Shown piece after piece: positions 27,427 to 37,843 of a stretch of 64,000 nucleotides of DNA (within the stretch, counting starts at the first letter, position 1; every line of letters begins with the position of its first letter). This stretch comes from Curtobacterium sp. SGAir0471. GTDB taxonomy: Bacteria > Actinomycetota > Actinomycetes > Actinomycetales > Microbacteriaceae. Under the pieces are notes generated by a model that worked only from the letters and a program-made list of their open reading frames with translations, had not been told where the DNA came from and did no database searches. Made by a program: the position numbers and the translations under genes. The stretch covers positions 1,798,001 through 1,862,000 of the forward strand of contig NZ_CP027869.1 of the NCBI RefSeq assembly GCF_005490985.1, read 5' to 3'.

Positions 27427-28617
27427 ATGCACCACGGAACCACCCCGGGCGCCACGCACGGCGACCGCACCACCGCGCCGCCCAGCGGCGACCCGACGAG
27501 CACGACCAGGTCTCCGCGCCGGCCGAGCCAGCCGAGCACGGCGACCGTGCTCCAGCCGGGGACCGGGCCCGTCCGCTCGTCCCGGTACCTGCCGGCCGAG
27601 GCGGACCAGGTGCTCTGGGGTCGTCTCCCGAGCGGCGACGACCGCCCCGTCGTCACGCTCGCCCCCGGCGACGACCTGACCATCGACACGGTGAGCCACG
27701 AGGGACTCCTTCCGGACCAGGGCAGCGACCCGGTCGCGTTCTTCGGTCGCCACGGGGTCCCGCCGGAGCACGTCCTCGCCGACGCGGTCGCGATCGCCAG
27801 GACGGGTCGCCGTCACCCCGAGCAGGACGGTCCGCACGTCGTGACCGGACCGATCGCCGTCGAGGGCGCCGAACCGGGCGACGTGCTGACCATGACCGTC
27901 CTCGAGACCCTCCCGCGCGTCCCGTACGGCGTGGTGTCGAACCGGCACGGCCGCGGGGCCCTGCACGGCGAGTACCCCGTCGACGGCACGACCGTCAGCG
28001 TCTTCGCCGACGTGGTGCCCGGCGACGACGGCCCCCGCGGGCGCATCCCGATCACCGAGGGCGGCGACCGGTACGCCCGCTTCCCGCTCGCACCCTTCCT
28101 CGGGATCATGGGCGTCGCCACACCCGGCGAACGCCTGCACTCGGTGCCGCCCGGCCGCCACGGCGGCAACATCGACGTGAACCTGCTCCAGGTCGGCGCC
28201 CAGCTGCACCTGCCCGTGCTCGTGCCCGGCGCGCTGGCGTACGTCGGCGACCCGCACTTCGCGCAGGGCGACGGCGAGGTCGCGCTCACCGCGATGGAGG
28301 CCTCGCTCCGCGCCACCGTGCGCTTCGACGTGACGCCGGCCGCCGAGGCCGCGCAGCAGTTCGGGGACCTCGTCTGGCCGCTCGTCGAGACGCACGAGCA
28401 CCTGGTGCCGACCGGGCTCGACCCCGACCTCGACGAGGCCGTCCGAGCCTGCGTCCGGCACGCGATCGCGATCCTCGGCGCCCGGTACGGCATGGAGCCG
28501 CACCTGGCCTACGCCTACGTCAGCGCGGCCACGGACTTCGACGTCTCGCAGGTGGTCGACCTGGTCACCGGGGCGCACGCCCGCATCCGCAAGGCCGACT
28601 TCGCGGACGTCCGGTGA
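27427..28617 (+). CDS. acetamidase/formamidase-family protein
   Basis: 396 residues. The FmdA/AmdA family hydrolyses short-chain amides to ammonia and the acid. Family-typical segments are TGPIAVEGAEPGDVLTMTVL, PFLGIMGVATPG, RHGGNIDVNLLQVG and VGDPHFAQGDGEVA, the last with the conserved His. An N-terminal extension of about 45 residues is low complexity. ATG 27427 lies seven nt after TAGCGT (27414-27419), so leaderless. Its stop overlaps the next start as GTGA, tying it to the amidase fusion; together they look like an amide nitrogen-scavenging operon. Confidence 0.85.
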   Translation: MHHGTTPGATHGDRTTAPPSGDPTSTTRSPRRPSQPSTATVLQPGTGPVRSSRYLPAEADQVLWGRLPSGDDRPVVTLAPGDDLTIDTVSHEGLLPDQGSDPVAFFGRHGVPPEHVLADAVAIARTGRRHPEQDGPHVVTGPIAVEGAEPGDVLTMTVLETLPRVPYGVVSNRHGRGALHGEYPVDGTTVSVFADVVPGDDGPRGRIPITEGGDRYARFPLAPFLGIMGVATPGERLHSVPPGRHGGNIDVNLLQVGAQLHLPVLVPGALAYVGDPHFAQGDGEVALTAMEASLRATVRFDVTPAAEAAQQFGDLVWPLVETHEHLVPTGLDPDLDEAVRACVRHAIAILGARYGMEPHLAYAYVSAATDFDVSQVVDLVTGAHARIRKADFADVR

Positions 28618-30188
28618 GCGCCGCGACACGCGACACCGGCGGTCCGGCCGTCCCCGCCGGGCTCCTCGACGCCCTCGACGCCTACGAGCGGGCACTCGCG
28701 GACGACGACCTCGCCGCACTCGACGACGCCTTCGTCCGCTCGCCCGACACGCTCCGCGGGGACGACCGCGGACTGCTCGTGGGCCACGACGCGATCAGCG
28801 CCTTCCGCGGGACGCGCGGGGGCATCGCGCCGCGGCACCTGAGCCGCGTCGAGGTCCGCGTGCTCGCCGAGGACCTCGCGCTCGTGGTCTCGGTCTCCGC
28901 CTTCCGCGACGGCGGGTCGGGTCTGCAGACGCAGCTCTGGCGCCGCGACCCCGAGGCGTGGCGCATCGAGGCGGCGCACGTCACCGGCCGGCAGCGCCCC
29001 CTCGACACCACGGTCTGGCGCGTCGTCGGCGACCCGCTCCTCCCGCCCACCGGCAGCGGCCCCCTCGACCGTGCCACGGTGGCGGTCAAGGACCTGTACG
29101 CCGTCGCCGGTCACCGCGTCGGCGCGGGCAACCCGACGTACCTGCGGGAGTCCGAGCCCGCCGCCGCGTCCGCCGCCGCGGTCGCCGCGCTCCTCGACGC
29201 GGGTGCGTCGGTCCGCGGCATCGCACGCACCGACGAGTTCGCCTACGCCCTGACCGGGCGCAACGAGCACCACGGCACCCCGCCGAACGCCGCCGACCCG
29301 TCGCGTGTGCCGGGAGGCTCGTCCAGCGGGTCCGCATCGGCCGTCCGTTCCGGGGCTGCTGACGTCGGACTCGGCACGGACACCGCGGGCTCGCTCCGGA
29401 TCCCCGCCTCGTACCAGGGGCTCTGGGGTCTGCGGACGACGCACGGCGTCGTGGACCGCGCCGGGCTGCTGCCGCTCGCACCGTCGTTCGACACCGTCGG
29501 TTGGCTGACGCGGGACGCCGACACGCTGGTCAGGGCACTCGACGCCACGGTGCTGCACGGCTCCGACCGCGCCTCGGACGCCGGGACACCCGTCGTGCTC
29601 GCCGAGCTCCTCGCCGCGGCGGACCCGGCGACGCAGGACGCCTTCCGCGCGGTCGCCGGCGACTTGCCGGTCGTGACCCTCGACGACCTCGGGATCCCGC
29701 CGCTCGACGAGCTGCGGGAGCTCCTGCGGCTCGTGCAGGGTGCGGAGGCGACGGCGGCGCACGGGGTCTGGATCGTGGCGCACCCGGGCGCGCTCGGGGA
29801 CGTCGTCGGTGCCCGGTTCGCCACGGCCGCAGCGAACGGACCAGAGCTCGTCGCGGCCGCCCACACGCGATTCCCCGTCGTCCGCGCCGCGATCCGCGCA
29901 GCCCTGGCCGACCGGGTGCTCGTCGCGCCGACCGCGCCCGGCCCGGCACCGTCGCTCACGGCGAGCGCGGAGGAGCTCGAACGGGTCCGGACCGCCACCA
30001 CCACCATGACCGCGCTCGCGAGCGTGGGCGGAGTGCCGTCGCTGAGCGCTCCCGCGCTCACCGTCGACGGTGCGCCCGTCGGACTGTGCCTCACGGGCGG
30101 GACCGGCACCGACCGGTCCCTGGCGACCACGGCGGACCGGTGGCTGCGCGACGGGGTCGGGGCGAGCCTCCCGGCCGGCACGACCTGA
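28614..30188 (+). CDS. AtzH-like domain fused to amidase-signature hydrolase
   Basis: 524 residues. Residues about 12-128 form an AtzH-like (DUF3225, SnoaL-like) domain with DALDAYERALADDDLAALDD, LVGHDAISAFRG and QTQLWRRDPEAWRIEAAHVT. Residues about 150-520 are an amidase-signature domain with the catalytic triad: Lys159 in TVAVKDLYA, the cis-Ser in PGGSSSGSAS (about 237-238) and the nucleophile Ser260 in GTDTAGSLRIP. AtzH occurs with AtzE/AtzG in cyanuric acid degradation operons; here it is fused to the amidase. GTG overlaps the formamidase stop. The specific amide is unknown. Confidence 0.85.
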   Translation: MSAATRDTGGPAVPAGLLDALDAYERALADDDLAALDDAFVRSPDTLRGDDRGLLVGHDAISAFRGTRGGIAPRHLSRVEVRVLAEDLALVVSVSAFRDGGSGLQTQLWRRDPEAWRIEAAHVTGRQRPLDTTVWRVVGDPLLPPTGSGPLDRATVAVKDLYAVAGHRVGAGNPTYLRESEPAAASAAAVAALLDAGASVRGIARTDEFAYALTGRNEHHGTPPNAADPSRVPGGSSSGSASAVRSGAADVGLGTDTAGSLRIPASYQGLWGLRTTHGVVDRAGLLPLAPSFDTVGWLTRDADTLVRALDATVLHGSDRASDAGTPVVLAELLAAADPATQDAFRAVAGDLPVVTLDDLGIPPLDELRELLRLVQGAEATAAHGVWIVAHPGALGDVVGARFATAAANGPELVAAAHTRFPVVRAAIRAALADRVLVAPTAPGPAPSLTASAEELERVRTATTTMTALASVGGVPSLSAPALTVDGAPVGLCLTGGTGTDRSLATTADRWLRDGVGASLPAGTT

Positions 30189-30248
30189 ACGGTCCGCATG
30201 GGCTGCCTGAGCTGCGCGACCTGAGCTCCTGCGCGAGCGCCGGACGGG

Positions 30249-31076
30249 TCAGGCGGACGGTCGCGCGGCGCGCTGCGCGTGCGTGACCGCCCAGAGGCCC
30301 ACGGCGCTCGCCGCGGCGACGTTGAGCGAGTCGACGCCGTGCGCCATCGGGATGCGGACCGTCGTGTCGGCCGACGCGATGGCGGCGTCGGTCAGGCCCT
30401 GCCCCTCCGTGCCCATCACGAGCGCGACCCGCTGGGGGACGTCGGCGACGAACGCGTCGAGGTCGACCGAGCGGTCGGTGAGGGCCATCGCGGCGAGGTG
30501 GAAACCCTGGGCGCGGAGCTCCTCGCCCGCGGCCGGCCACTCGCCGATGCGGGTCCACGGCACCTGGAGCACCGTGCCCATGCTCACCCGGACGCTGCGG
30601 CGGTAGAGGGGGTCGGCGCACCGCGGGCTGACGAGCACCGCGTCCGCTCCGAGCCCGGCGACGCTCCGGAACACCGCGCCCACGTTCGTGTGGTCGACGA
30701 CGTCCTCGAGCACCACGACGACCTTCGCGTCCCGGACGACGTCGGCGACGGACGGCAGCTGCGGGCGGTGCATCGCGGCGAGGGCGCCACGGTGCATCCG
30801 GAAGCCGGTCAGGTCCTCGAGCAGTGCGTCCGGCCCGACGAACACCGGGCCCTCGTGCTCCGCCACGAGCGGCAGCACGCTGTCGAGCCACTTCTCCTGG
30901 ACGATGACGCTCCGCGGGACGTGCCCCGCGCGGACGGCGCGCTCGATCACCGTGTTCGACTCGGCGATGTAGAGCCCACCCTCCGGCTCCATGACCCGGC
31001 GGAGCGCCACGTCGGTGAGCCGGGCGAAGTCGTCGAGGCGGGGGTCGTCGAGGGAGTCGATGCGGACGGGGTGCAC
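30249..31076 (-). CDS. TrmH-family (SpoU) RNA 2'-O-methyltransferase
   Basis: 275 residues. SPOUT fold with the family motifs: VVLEDVVDHTNVGAVFRSVAG, ALVMGTEGQGLTDAA and VRIPMAHGVDSLNVAAASAV, which form the trefoil knot and SAM site. The N-terminal substrate-binding domain begins DPRLDDFARLTDVALRR. It probably methylates ribose in rRNA or tRNA; the target nucleotide is not predictable. GTG 31076 has no strong ribosome site. The promoter shares its -10 centre with the sirtuin promoter. Confidence 0.87.
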   Translation of the reverse strand: MHPVRIDSLDDPRLDDFARLTDVALRRVMEPEGGLYIAESNTVIERAVRAGHVPRSVIVQEKWLDSVLPLVAEHEGPVFVGPDALLEDLTGFRMHRGALAAMHRPQLPSVADVVRDAKVVVVLEDVVDHTNVGAVFRSVAGLGADAVLVSPRCADPLYRRSVRVSMGTVLQVPWTRIGEWPAAGEELRAQGFHLAAMALTDRSVDLDAFVADVPQRVALVMGTEGQGLTDAAIASADTTVRIPMAHGVDSLNVAAASAVGLWAVTHAQRAARPSA

Positions 31077-31118
31077 GGGGCTCGTTTCGTGGGAAGGCGG
31101 CTGGGCGTTCGGCTGTTG

Positions 31119-31128
31119 AGGGTACCGT
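31119..31128. promoter_or_regulatory. divergent overlapping -10 elements
   Basis: AGGGTACCGT gives TACCCT on the minus strand (31119-31124) for the TrmH-like gene and TACCGT on the plus strand (31123-31128) for the sirtuin gene, sharing TA. The plus mRNA would start at the GTG 31136. Confidence 0.55.
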
Positions 31129-31135
31129 GGACGAC

Positions 31136-32056
31136 GTGCTGACCGACCCGACGACGGACGAGCTCGACCGCGTCGTGGAGCTCCTGGCGGGCAAGCGTGT
31201 CGCCGTGCTCTCCGGCGCCGGGCTCAGCACCGACTCCGGCATCCCGGACTACCGCGGCGCGGGCCGCGTCGTGCGGAAGCCGATGACGTTCCAGGAGTTC
31301 CGCTCGGACCCCGCGAAGCGGCAGCGCTACTGGGCCGGGTCGCACCTCGGCTGGCGCACCTTCGCCGCCGCACGACCGAACACCGGCCACGGGGCGCTCG
31401 CCGCCCTCGAGGACGCGGGCATCGTCACCGGCGTCGTCACGCAGAACGTCGACGGCCTGCACCTCCGCGCCGGGTCGCGACGGGTCGTGGAGATCCACGG
31501 ATCGATGGACCGCGCGGTGTGCCTGACCTGCGGACAGGTGTTCTCCCGCGCCGACCTCGCGGCCGTGCTCGACCGCGACAACCCGTGGATCGACGACCCC
31601 GGCACCGTGCAGCTCCAGCCGGACGGCGACGTCGAGATCACCGACGTCGAACGGTTCCGCGTGCCCGACTGCTCGGTGTGCGGCGGTGTGCTGAAGCCCG
31701 ACGTGGTGTTCTTCGGCGAGTTCGTGCCCGCCGAGAAGTTCCGCGAGGCCGTCTCGATCGTCGCGGACGCCGACGCGCTGCTCGTCGTGGGCTCGTCGCT
31801 CACCGTGAACTCCGGCGTCCGGCTCGTCGACCACGCCACCAGGCGGAAGCACCCGGTCGTCATCGTGAACCGCGGCGCCACCCGCAGCGACCGTCGGGCC
31901 GCGGCGAAGCTCGACGCCGGCACGACGGAGACGCTCGAGGCGCTGGCCGCACGGCTGGTCCCGTCCGACGCCGCGCCGGTCGCTCCGTCGTCGGGCGCTG
32001 CGCCGGTCGCTCGAGAGGCGTCCGCTCCTGGTCGCTCTGGCAGGATCGACGCGTGA
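31136..32056 (+). CDS. NAD-dependent protein deacylase, sirtuin family
   Basis: 306 residues. Removes acyl groups from lysines using NAD. Motifs are [33 protein letters not shown], the catalytic His in [11 protein letters not shown], two zinc CxxC pairs (CLTCG and CSVCGG) and [11 protein letters not shown]. The Pro/Ala/Ser-rich C-terminal tail is dispensable-looking. GTG 31136 is seven nt after TACCGT and was preferred to the in-frame GTG at 31127, which lies inside that promoter element. The stop overlaps the next start (GTGA). Confidence 0.92.
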   Translation: MLTDPTTDELDRVVELLAGKRVAVLSGAGLSTDSGIPDYRGAGRVVRKPMTFQEFRSDPAKRQRYWAGSHLGWRTFAAARPNTGHGALAALEDAGIVTGVVTQNVDGLHLRAGSRRVVEIHGSMDRAVCLTCGQVFSRADLAAVLDRDNPWIDDPGTVQLQPDGDVEITDVERFRVPDCSVCGGVLKPDVVFFGEFVPAEKFREAVSIVADADALLVVGSSLTVNSGVRLVDHATRRKHPVVIVNRGATRSDRRAAAKLDAGTTETLEALAARLVPSDAAPVAPSSGAAPVAREASAPGRSGRIDA

Positions 32057-32688
32057 CGACGCTCCTCACCCTGGTCCGGCACGGCGAGACCGACTGGAAC
32101 GCGCAGCGGCGCATCCAGGGCTCGACCGACATCCCCCTGAACGACACCGGGCGCTCGCAGGCCGCGGCCACCGCGCTGCTCCTCGGCCGCCGACGCTTCG
32201 ACGCGGTCGTCGCCTCGCCGCTGTCCCGCGCGTTCGAGACCGGCGCGATCATCGCGCGCCACCTCGGGCTCCCGGAGCCGACGACGTACCCGGGACTCGC
32301 AGAGCGCTCGTACGGCGAGGCCGAGGGTCTCACCGACACCGAGGTGGCCCGCCGGTACCCCGACGACGTGATCCCCGGACGCGAGTCCCGCTCCGCGCTC
32401 CTGGAGCGCGCGACCGAGACCCTGGCCGAGATCGCCGTCCGCTTCGACGCCGGATCGGTCGTGGTCGCGACGCACGGCGCCGTCATCCGTGCCGTCGTGA
32501 ACGCCGCCGCTCCCGGGACGGCGGACCGGTGGACGACACCGATCCGGAACGGGTCCGTGCACTCGTTCCGCTGGGACCCCGAGCGCTTCCGCGCCGAGCT
32601 CGTGCGCTTCGACGACCCGCTCGACGACGTCTCCGAGCAGACCGGCGACGAGTCCTTCGCGGAGCAGAACCCGCTCGAGCGCCGGTAG
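32053..32688 (+). CDS. histidine phosphatase-family protein (phosphoglycerate mutase-like)
   Basis: 211 residues. Catalytic phosphohistidine motif LVRHGETDWNAQ at the N-terminus, Arg and Glu in VVASPLSRAFET and LAERSYGEAEG, and the second His in VVVATHGAVIRAVV. The short length suggests a broad-specificity phosphatase and not glycolytic mutase. GTG overlaps the sirtuin stop, forming a two-gene unit. Confidence 0.88.
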   Translation: MTTLLTLVRHGETDWNAQRRIQGSTDIPLNDTGRSQAAATALLLGRRRFDAVVASPLSRAFETGAIIARHLGLPEPTTYPGLAERSYGEAEGLTDTEVARRYPDDVIPGRESRSALLERATETLAEIAVRFDAGSVVVATHGAVIRAVVNAAAPGTADRWTTPIRNGSVHSFRWDPERFRAELVRFDDPLDDVSEQTGDESFAEQNPLERR

Positions 32689-32764
32689 GGCGCAGCCGGC
32701 CGCGCTCCTCGGACCGTTACCGGACCGTCACCGCGCCTGGGGGATGGCTTCGCACTGCCCGGAC

Positions 32765-32770
32765 TAGGCT
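32765..32770 (+). promoter_or_regulatory. candidate -10 (TAGGCT) upstream of 32833
   Basis: TAGGCT 63 nt before the GTG at 32833. No convincing -35 is present. The rest of the 144-bp gap before this gene shows nothing else. Confidence 0.45.
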
Positions 32771-32832
32771 CCGGTCCACGGGCGACCTGACCACCGCCCG
32801 GTGGTGCTCGCACCCGTGCGCGAGGAGGAGCC

Positions 32833-33573
32833 GTGACGAACCAGGGACCGGCGACCGACGGCCCGGCAGAGGACGGTGCACGACCGGAGGACGACCTGGA
32901 CCGCGCGTTCGGTCCGGAGACGGCCTCGGTCGCGACTCCGTCGATCGGCCAACGGGTCCGACGCGGCACCGTCATCACGCTGGCCTTCGTCGCGGTCGGC
33001 GTCGTCATCGCCCTGGTGCTCTCGGTCATCGTGGGCAGCGTCCAGACCGGGGTCGGTGGGGTGTTCCCCCGACCGCAGGCAGCGCTCGACCGGTTCCGCA
33101 GCGCGGCCGGAGCCGTGCCGGGGGTCAGCGCCGTCCGTGACGAACAGACCACCCGCGACTCACTGGCCGCCTACCGGGTGTCGGCCGTGGTCGACGCGGC
33201 ACCGGGCCTGTCGGCCGGGCAACAGGTCGACCTCGTCCGGGCGCTGAGCGCTGCGGCCGCCGACGCGGACGGCAACGGGGTGGTCGTGTCGGCGGAGGTC
33301 CACCTCGACACCCTCACGGTCGGGGTCACGACGGACGCCGAGGTCACGCGTCAGCGGCTCGAGGTCGCTCGGACGGTCGCGGCCATCGGAGGCGTCGTGG
33401 GCGTGCGGTGCGACTGGGGATCGGAGACTCCGAAGGACGCGGCGGACGCACAACGCGTCGAACTCGTCACCGGCGGCACCGGCGAGGCCCTCGCGGCGAT
33501 CATGGACGTCGCACAGCGCGAGACGCAGGCGGTGTTCCCCGGCGCCGACGTCAGCTCGCGGCAGTCGACCTGA
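32833..33573 (+). CDS. single-pass membrane protein of unknown function
   Basis: 246 residues. An acidic cytoplasmic N-terminus (about 38 residues) precedes one membrane helix (VITLAFVAVGVVIALVLSVI, about 46-66). The 180-residue extracytoplasmic part has no family I recognise; it is alternating alpha/beta in appearance, without Cys pairs except one Cys in VVGVRCDWGSE. The start GTG 32833 follows GAGGAGGAG at good spacing. The gene converges with the glycosyltransferase at 33607. Confidence 0.75.
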   Translation: MTNQGPATDGPAEDGARPEDDLDRAFGPETASVATPSIGQRVRRGTVITLAFVAVGVVIALVLSVIVGSVQTGVGGVFPRPQAALDRFRSAAGAVPGVSAVRDEQTTRDSLAAYRVSAVVDAAPGLSAGQQVDLVRALSAAAADADGNGVVVSAEVHLDTLTVGVTTDAEVTRQRLEVARTVAAIGGVVGVRCDWGSETPKDAADAQRVELVTGGTGEALAAIMDVAQRETQAVFPGADVSSRQST

Positions 33574-33606
33574 CGGCACGCCGGCGGGTGGTCGCGCTGC
33601 GGTCGC

Positions 33607-34689
33607 TCACCGGTGCTGCCGGTCCGCCACGGCGCGCTCGACCGCTCGCGTCACCTGCTCCGCGGAGTCCTGCCACCGGAACCGGGCAGCACGTTCCAGC
33701 GATGCCCGTGCTGCCTCGTCCCACCGGGCCTCGAGCCGACGCACCGCAGCGGCCACCGCGGACGGCGAGGACGGATCGAAGTACTCCGCGGCGTCTCCGC
33801 CGATCTCGCGGAAGATCGGGACGTCGCTGACGACGACGGGTGTGCCCACGCCCATCGCCTCGACCAGGGGGATGCCGAAGCCCTCGTCGAACGAGGCCGT
33901 CGCCAGGGCGGTCGCGCTCCGCAGGGTGGCCAGGTACTCGTCGTCCGAGGCGCCGTCGTGGAACACGATCGACCCGGTCGGCGCGAGTGCCTCGAGCCGT
34001 CGGCGATCGGCATCGGACACCCGGGACATGCAGTGCAGCGTCCAGTCGGCGCCGAGCAGGGGCAGCGCGGCCGCGAGCGTCGCGACGTTCTTGTACGGCA
34101 TGAACGAGCCCATGTAGACGAGCGTCCGAGAGCGTCCCGCTGCTGGATCGCGCGGAGCGGCGGGGTCGGCGGCGTTGTACGCCACGGTGACGGGCCGCTT
34201 CGTCAGACGGTGCTGCTCGATCAACCCGGCGGTGGTCTCCGACACGGTCACGACGCCGTCGGCACCGTTCAGCAGGAGACGCTGCGGCGCCCAACTCAGG
34301 TGGAAGAGGCGCCAGCCGATGCGGATCGGCCACGAGAACTCCCGCGGGGGCGTGCGGTTCCGGTAGTAGATGAGGTCGTGCAGCGTGAGCACGAGCGCGT
34401 ACTGGCGTCCGCGGGACCCCATGGTCTGCATCGGCGAGAACACCGCGTCGAGTCCGAGTCGGTTCACCGCCCTGGCGACGAGCGGCTCGCCGGCGTCGGT
34501 CGGTGCGGGGATCCGCTCCCACGGCATGCCCTCGGGCAGGGACGCGAGCTGCCGTTCGTCGTGCACGAGCAGCACGTGGTCGTGCCGATCGGGCAGGTGC
34601 GCCACGATGCCGGCCGTGAAGCGGCTGATGCCGTCGTGCCGACCGATCCGGACGTAGCGGCAGTCGATGCCGATCCGCAGGCGCCTCAC
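33607..34689 (-). CDS. GT4-type glycosyltransferase
   Basis: 360 residues, family GT4 retaining glycosyltransferase by pattern. N-terminal domain begins RIGIDCRYVRIGRHDGISRF; the C-terminal domain has the nucleotide-sugar site VYMGSFMPYKN and E-x7-E motif ASFDEGFGIPLVEAMG. No membrane segment. Donor and acceptor are unknown; mannosyl or glucosyl transfer to cell-envelope lipid or polysaccharide is possible. GTG 34689 overlaps the stop of the alpha/beta hydrolase (GTGA). Confidence 0.87.
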   Translation of the reverse strand: MRRLRIGIDCRYVRIGRHDGISRFTAGIVAHLPDRHDHVLLVHDERQLASLPEGMPWERIPAPTDAGEPLVARAVNRLGLDAVFSPMQTMGSRGRQYALVLTLHDLIYYRNRTPPREFSWPIRIGWRLFHLSWAPQRLLLNGADGVVTVSETTAGLIEQHRLTKRPVTVAYNAADPAAPRDPAAGRSRTLVYMGSFMPYKNVATLAAALPLLGADWTLHCMSRVSDADRRRLEALAPTGSIVFHDGASDDEYLATLRSATALATASFDEGFGIPLVEAMGVGTPVVVSDVPIFREIGGDAAEYFDPSSPSAVAAAVRRLEARWDEAARASLERAARFRWQDSAEQVTRAVERAVADRQHR

Positions 34690-35672
34690 GACGCCGACTC
34701 CCCCGAAGCCGAGCCGGGCGCCGGCTGCGCCGACGACCGCTTCGACCCACGCGCGTGGCCCCGTCCGGCGCGGCGCCGTGGCGCAGGCTCCGCCATCCGA
34801 CGCAGGACGGCGTCCGCAGCCGCCCCGGGGGTCTCGTAGTGCACCAGGTGCCCCACCCCGGGCACCACGACGAGCTCGGCGTCGCGGAGCCGCTCTGCCA
34901 GCGCCCGTTGCTCGGGCACCGCCGTGATGTCGTCGTGCTCTGCCGCGACGAGCAGGACGGGGACGTCGATGCGGTCCGCGTACTCCGAGACGTCGTGCGT
35001 GACCGAGGTCCGGAACGCCTCGAGCACGCTCGTGCGGTCCGCGAACGCCGAGAAGTACCGGTCGTGCTGGTCGTGCACCCAGCGCCGCAGGTCGCGGTCA
35101 CGGGCCTTCAGCATCGCCAGGCTCATCGCTCGGACGATCGCCCCGTTGCGGAGCAGTCCGAGCCCGAGCGCGCGCGGCAGCAGGGCGGCGGCGCGGTAGT
35201 ACCCGATCGCGATGCCGGTGCCGATCGCACGCGGCCCCTGCAGCGCGGGCGCGGCGATCGGGTTCACGAGCACGAGCAGCCGCGTCTCGAGCCCGGCGGC
35301 GACGGCGGCCGCCGTCACGATCGACCCGAACGAGTGTCCGAGCACGACCGTGTCGGGGTCGAGGCCGAGCGCGCGGTGGAACCCGGTGAGCCAGGTGACG
35401 TACGAGTCGATGTCGGACACCGGCAGCGGGTCGGAGATCCCGAACCCGGGCAGGTCGGGGACGACCACCCGCTTGCCGAGCAGGTGCGCCGCGATCGTCT
35501 CGAGGCCGTGGTGGTCACCACGGAAGCCGTGCACGGCGAGGACGGTCTCGGTCGCGTCGGCGGGGCCGTACTCCCAGTAGTGCGTGGTGCGGCCGTCGAC
35601 GGTCAGGGCCCGGTGCACGACGGGCGTCGCGGCGACGAGCGACTGGTACGGGGAGATCACGGGGGGTTGCAT
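34686..35672 (-). CDS. alpha/beta-fold hydrolase
   Basis: 328 residues. Nucleophile elbow VVLGHSFGSIVT (Ser), oxyanion-hole segment LAVHGFRGDHHG, Asp in VAAEHDDIT and catalytic His in VPGVGHLVHY. A cap region spans about 150-215. Substrate unknown. ATG 35672 lies seven nt after TAGACT (minus strand 35680-35685), so leaderless. The C-terminal 35 residues are a basic, Ala/Ser/Pro-rich tail. It is coupled to the glycosyltransferase by GTGA. Confidence 0.85.
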   Translation of the reverse strand: MQPPVISPYQSLVAATPVVHRALTVDGRTTHYWEYGPADATETVLAVHGFRGDHHGLETIAAHLLGKRVVVPDLPGFGISDPLPVSDIDSYVTWLTGFHRALGLDPDTVVLGHSFGSIVTAAAVAAGLETRLLVLVNPIAAPALQGPRAIGTGIAIGYYRAAALLPRALGLGLLRNGAIVRAMSLAMLKARDRDLRRWVHDQHDRYFSAFADRTSVLEAFRTSVTHDVSEYADRIDVPVLLVAAEHDDITAVPEQRALAERLRDAELVVVPGVGHLVHYETPGAAADAVLRRMAEPAPRRRAGRGHARGSKRSSAQPAPGSASGESAS

Positions 35673-35759
35673 CGCGGCCAGTCTACGAAGCGGGGCCCGA
35701 CGGGGACGCGCCCCGCGCCCGGCTGTGGACGACGGCGGGCGTCCGGGACGCTGTGGAGG

Positions 35760-35775
35760 GGCACCGCGCCTCCCG
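35760..35775. repeat. half copy of family-1 repeat
   Basis: Right-arm sequence GGCACCGCGCCTCCCG without a matching left arm, in the 271-bp divergent gap between the hydrolase and treS. The remaining gap holds a candidate treS -10, TACTGT at 35890-35895. Confidence 0.5.
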
Positions 35776-35943
35776 GCCGACCTGCCGGAGGACCTTCGGG
35801 ACGTGTCGTCGACCACCCTGCCGACCCGCCGTCCGGCCGCGCGGCGCGGTCGTGGTCCCGACCCGCGGACAGCAGCAGGAGCACGCGCCTACTGTGGCCG
35901 GAGTCGGGCCACGTCGCCGGCCCGCCGACGACGAGGAGCACGC

Positions 35944-37656
<1,713 letters not shown>

Positions 37657-37699
37657 GCACGGTCGCCGCATCGGTCCCCCGCGCGGTCACCGGCTCCGG

Positions 37700-37771
37700 C
37701 CGGTGGCCGCGTCGTCGTGTCGGCCGGTGACCGCGTCGACGTGTCCGCCGGTGACCGCGTCGACGTGTCGG
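37700..37771. repeat. three tandem 24-bp units
   Basis: Units 37700-37723, 37724-37747 and 37748-37771 start CCGGTGACCGCGTCGACGTG or a close variant. The array is in the treS-exonuclease gap, ends at a partial family-1 sequence (GGAGGCGCGGCG), and lies 60 bp before the exonuclease promoter. Confidence 0.85.
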
Positions 37772-37843
37772 CCTGGAGGCGCGGCGCACCCCCGGCAGGC
37801 GGGTCGCGTGGAGCGTGTCGGTACGTCCCGTTAGCCTCGTCGC

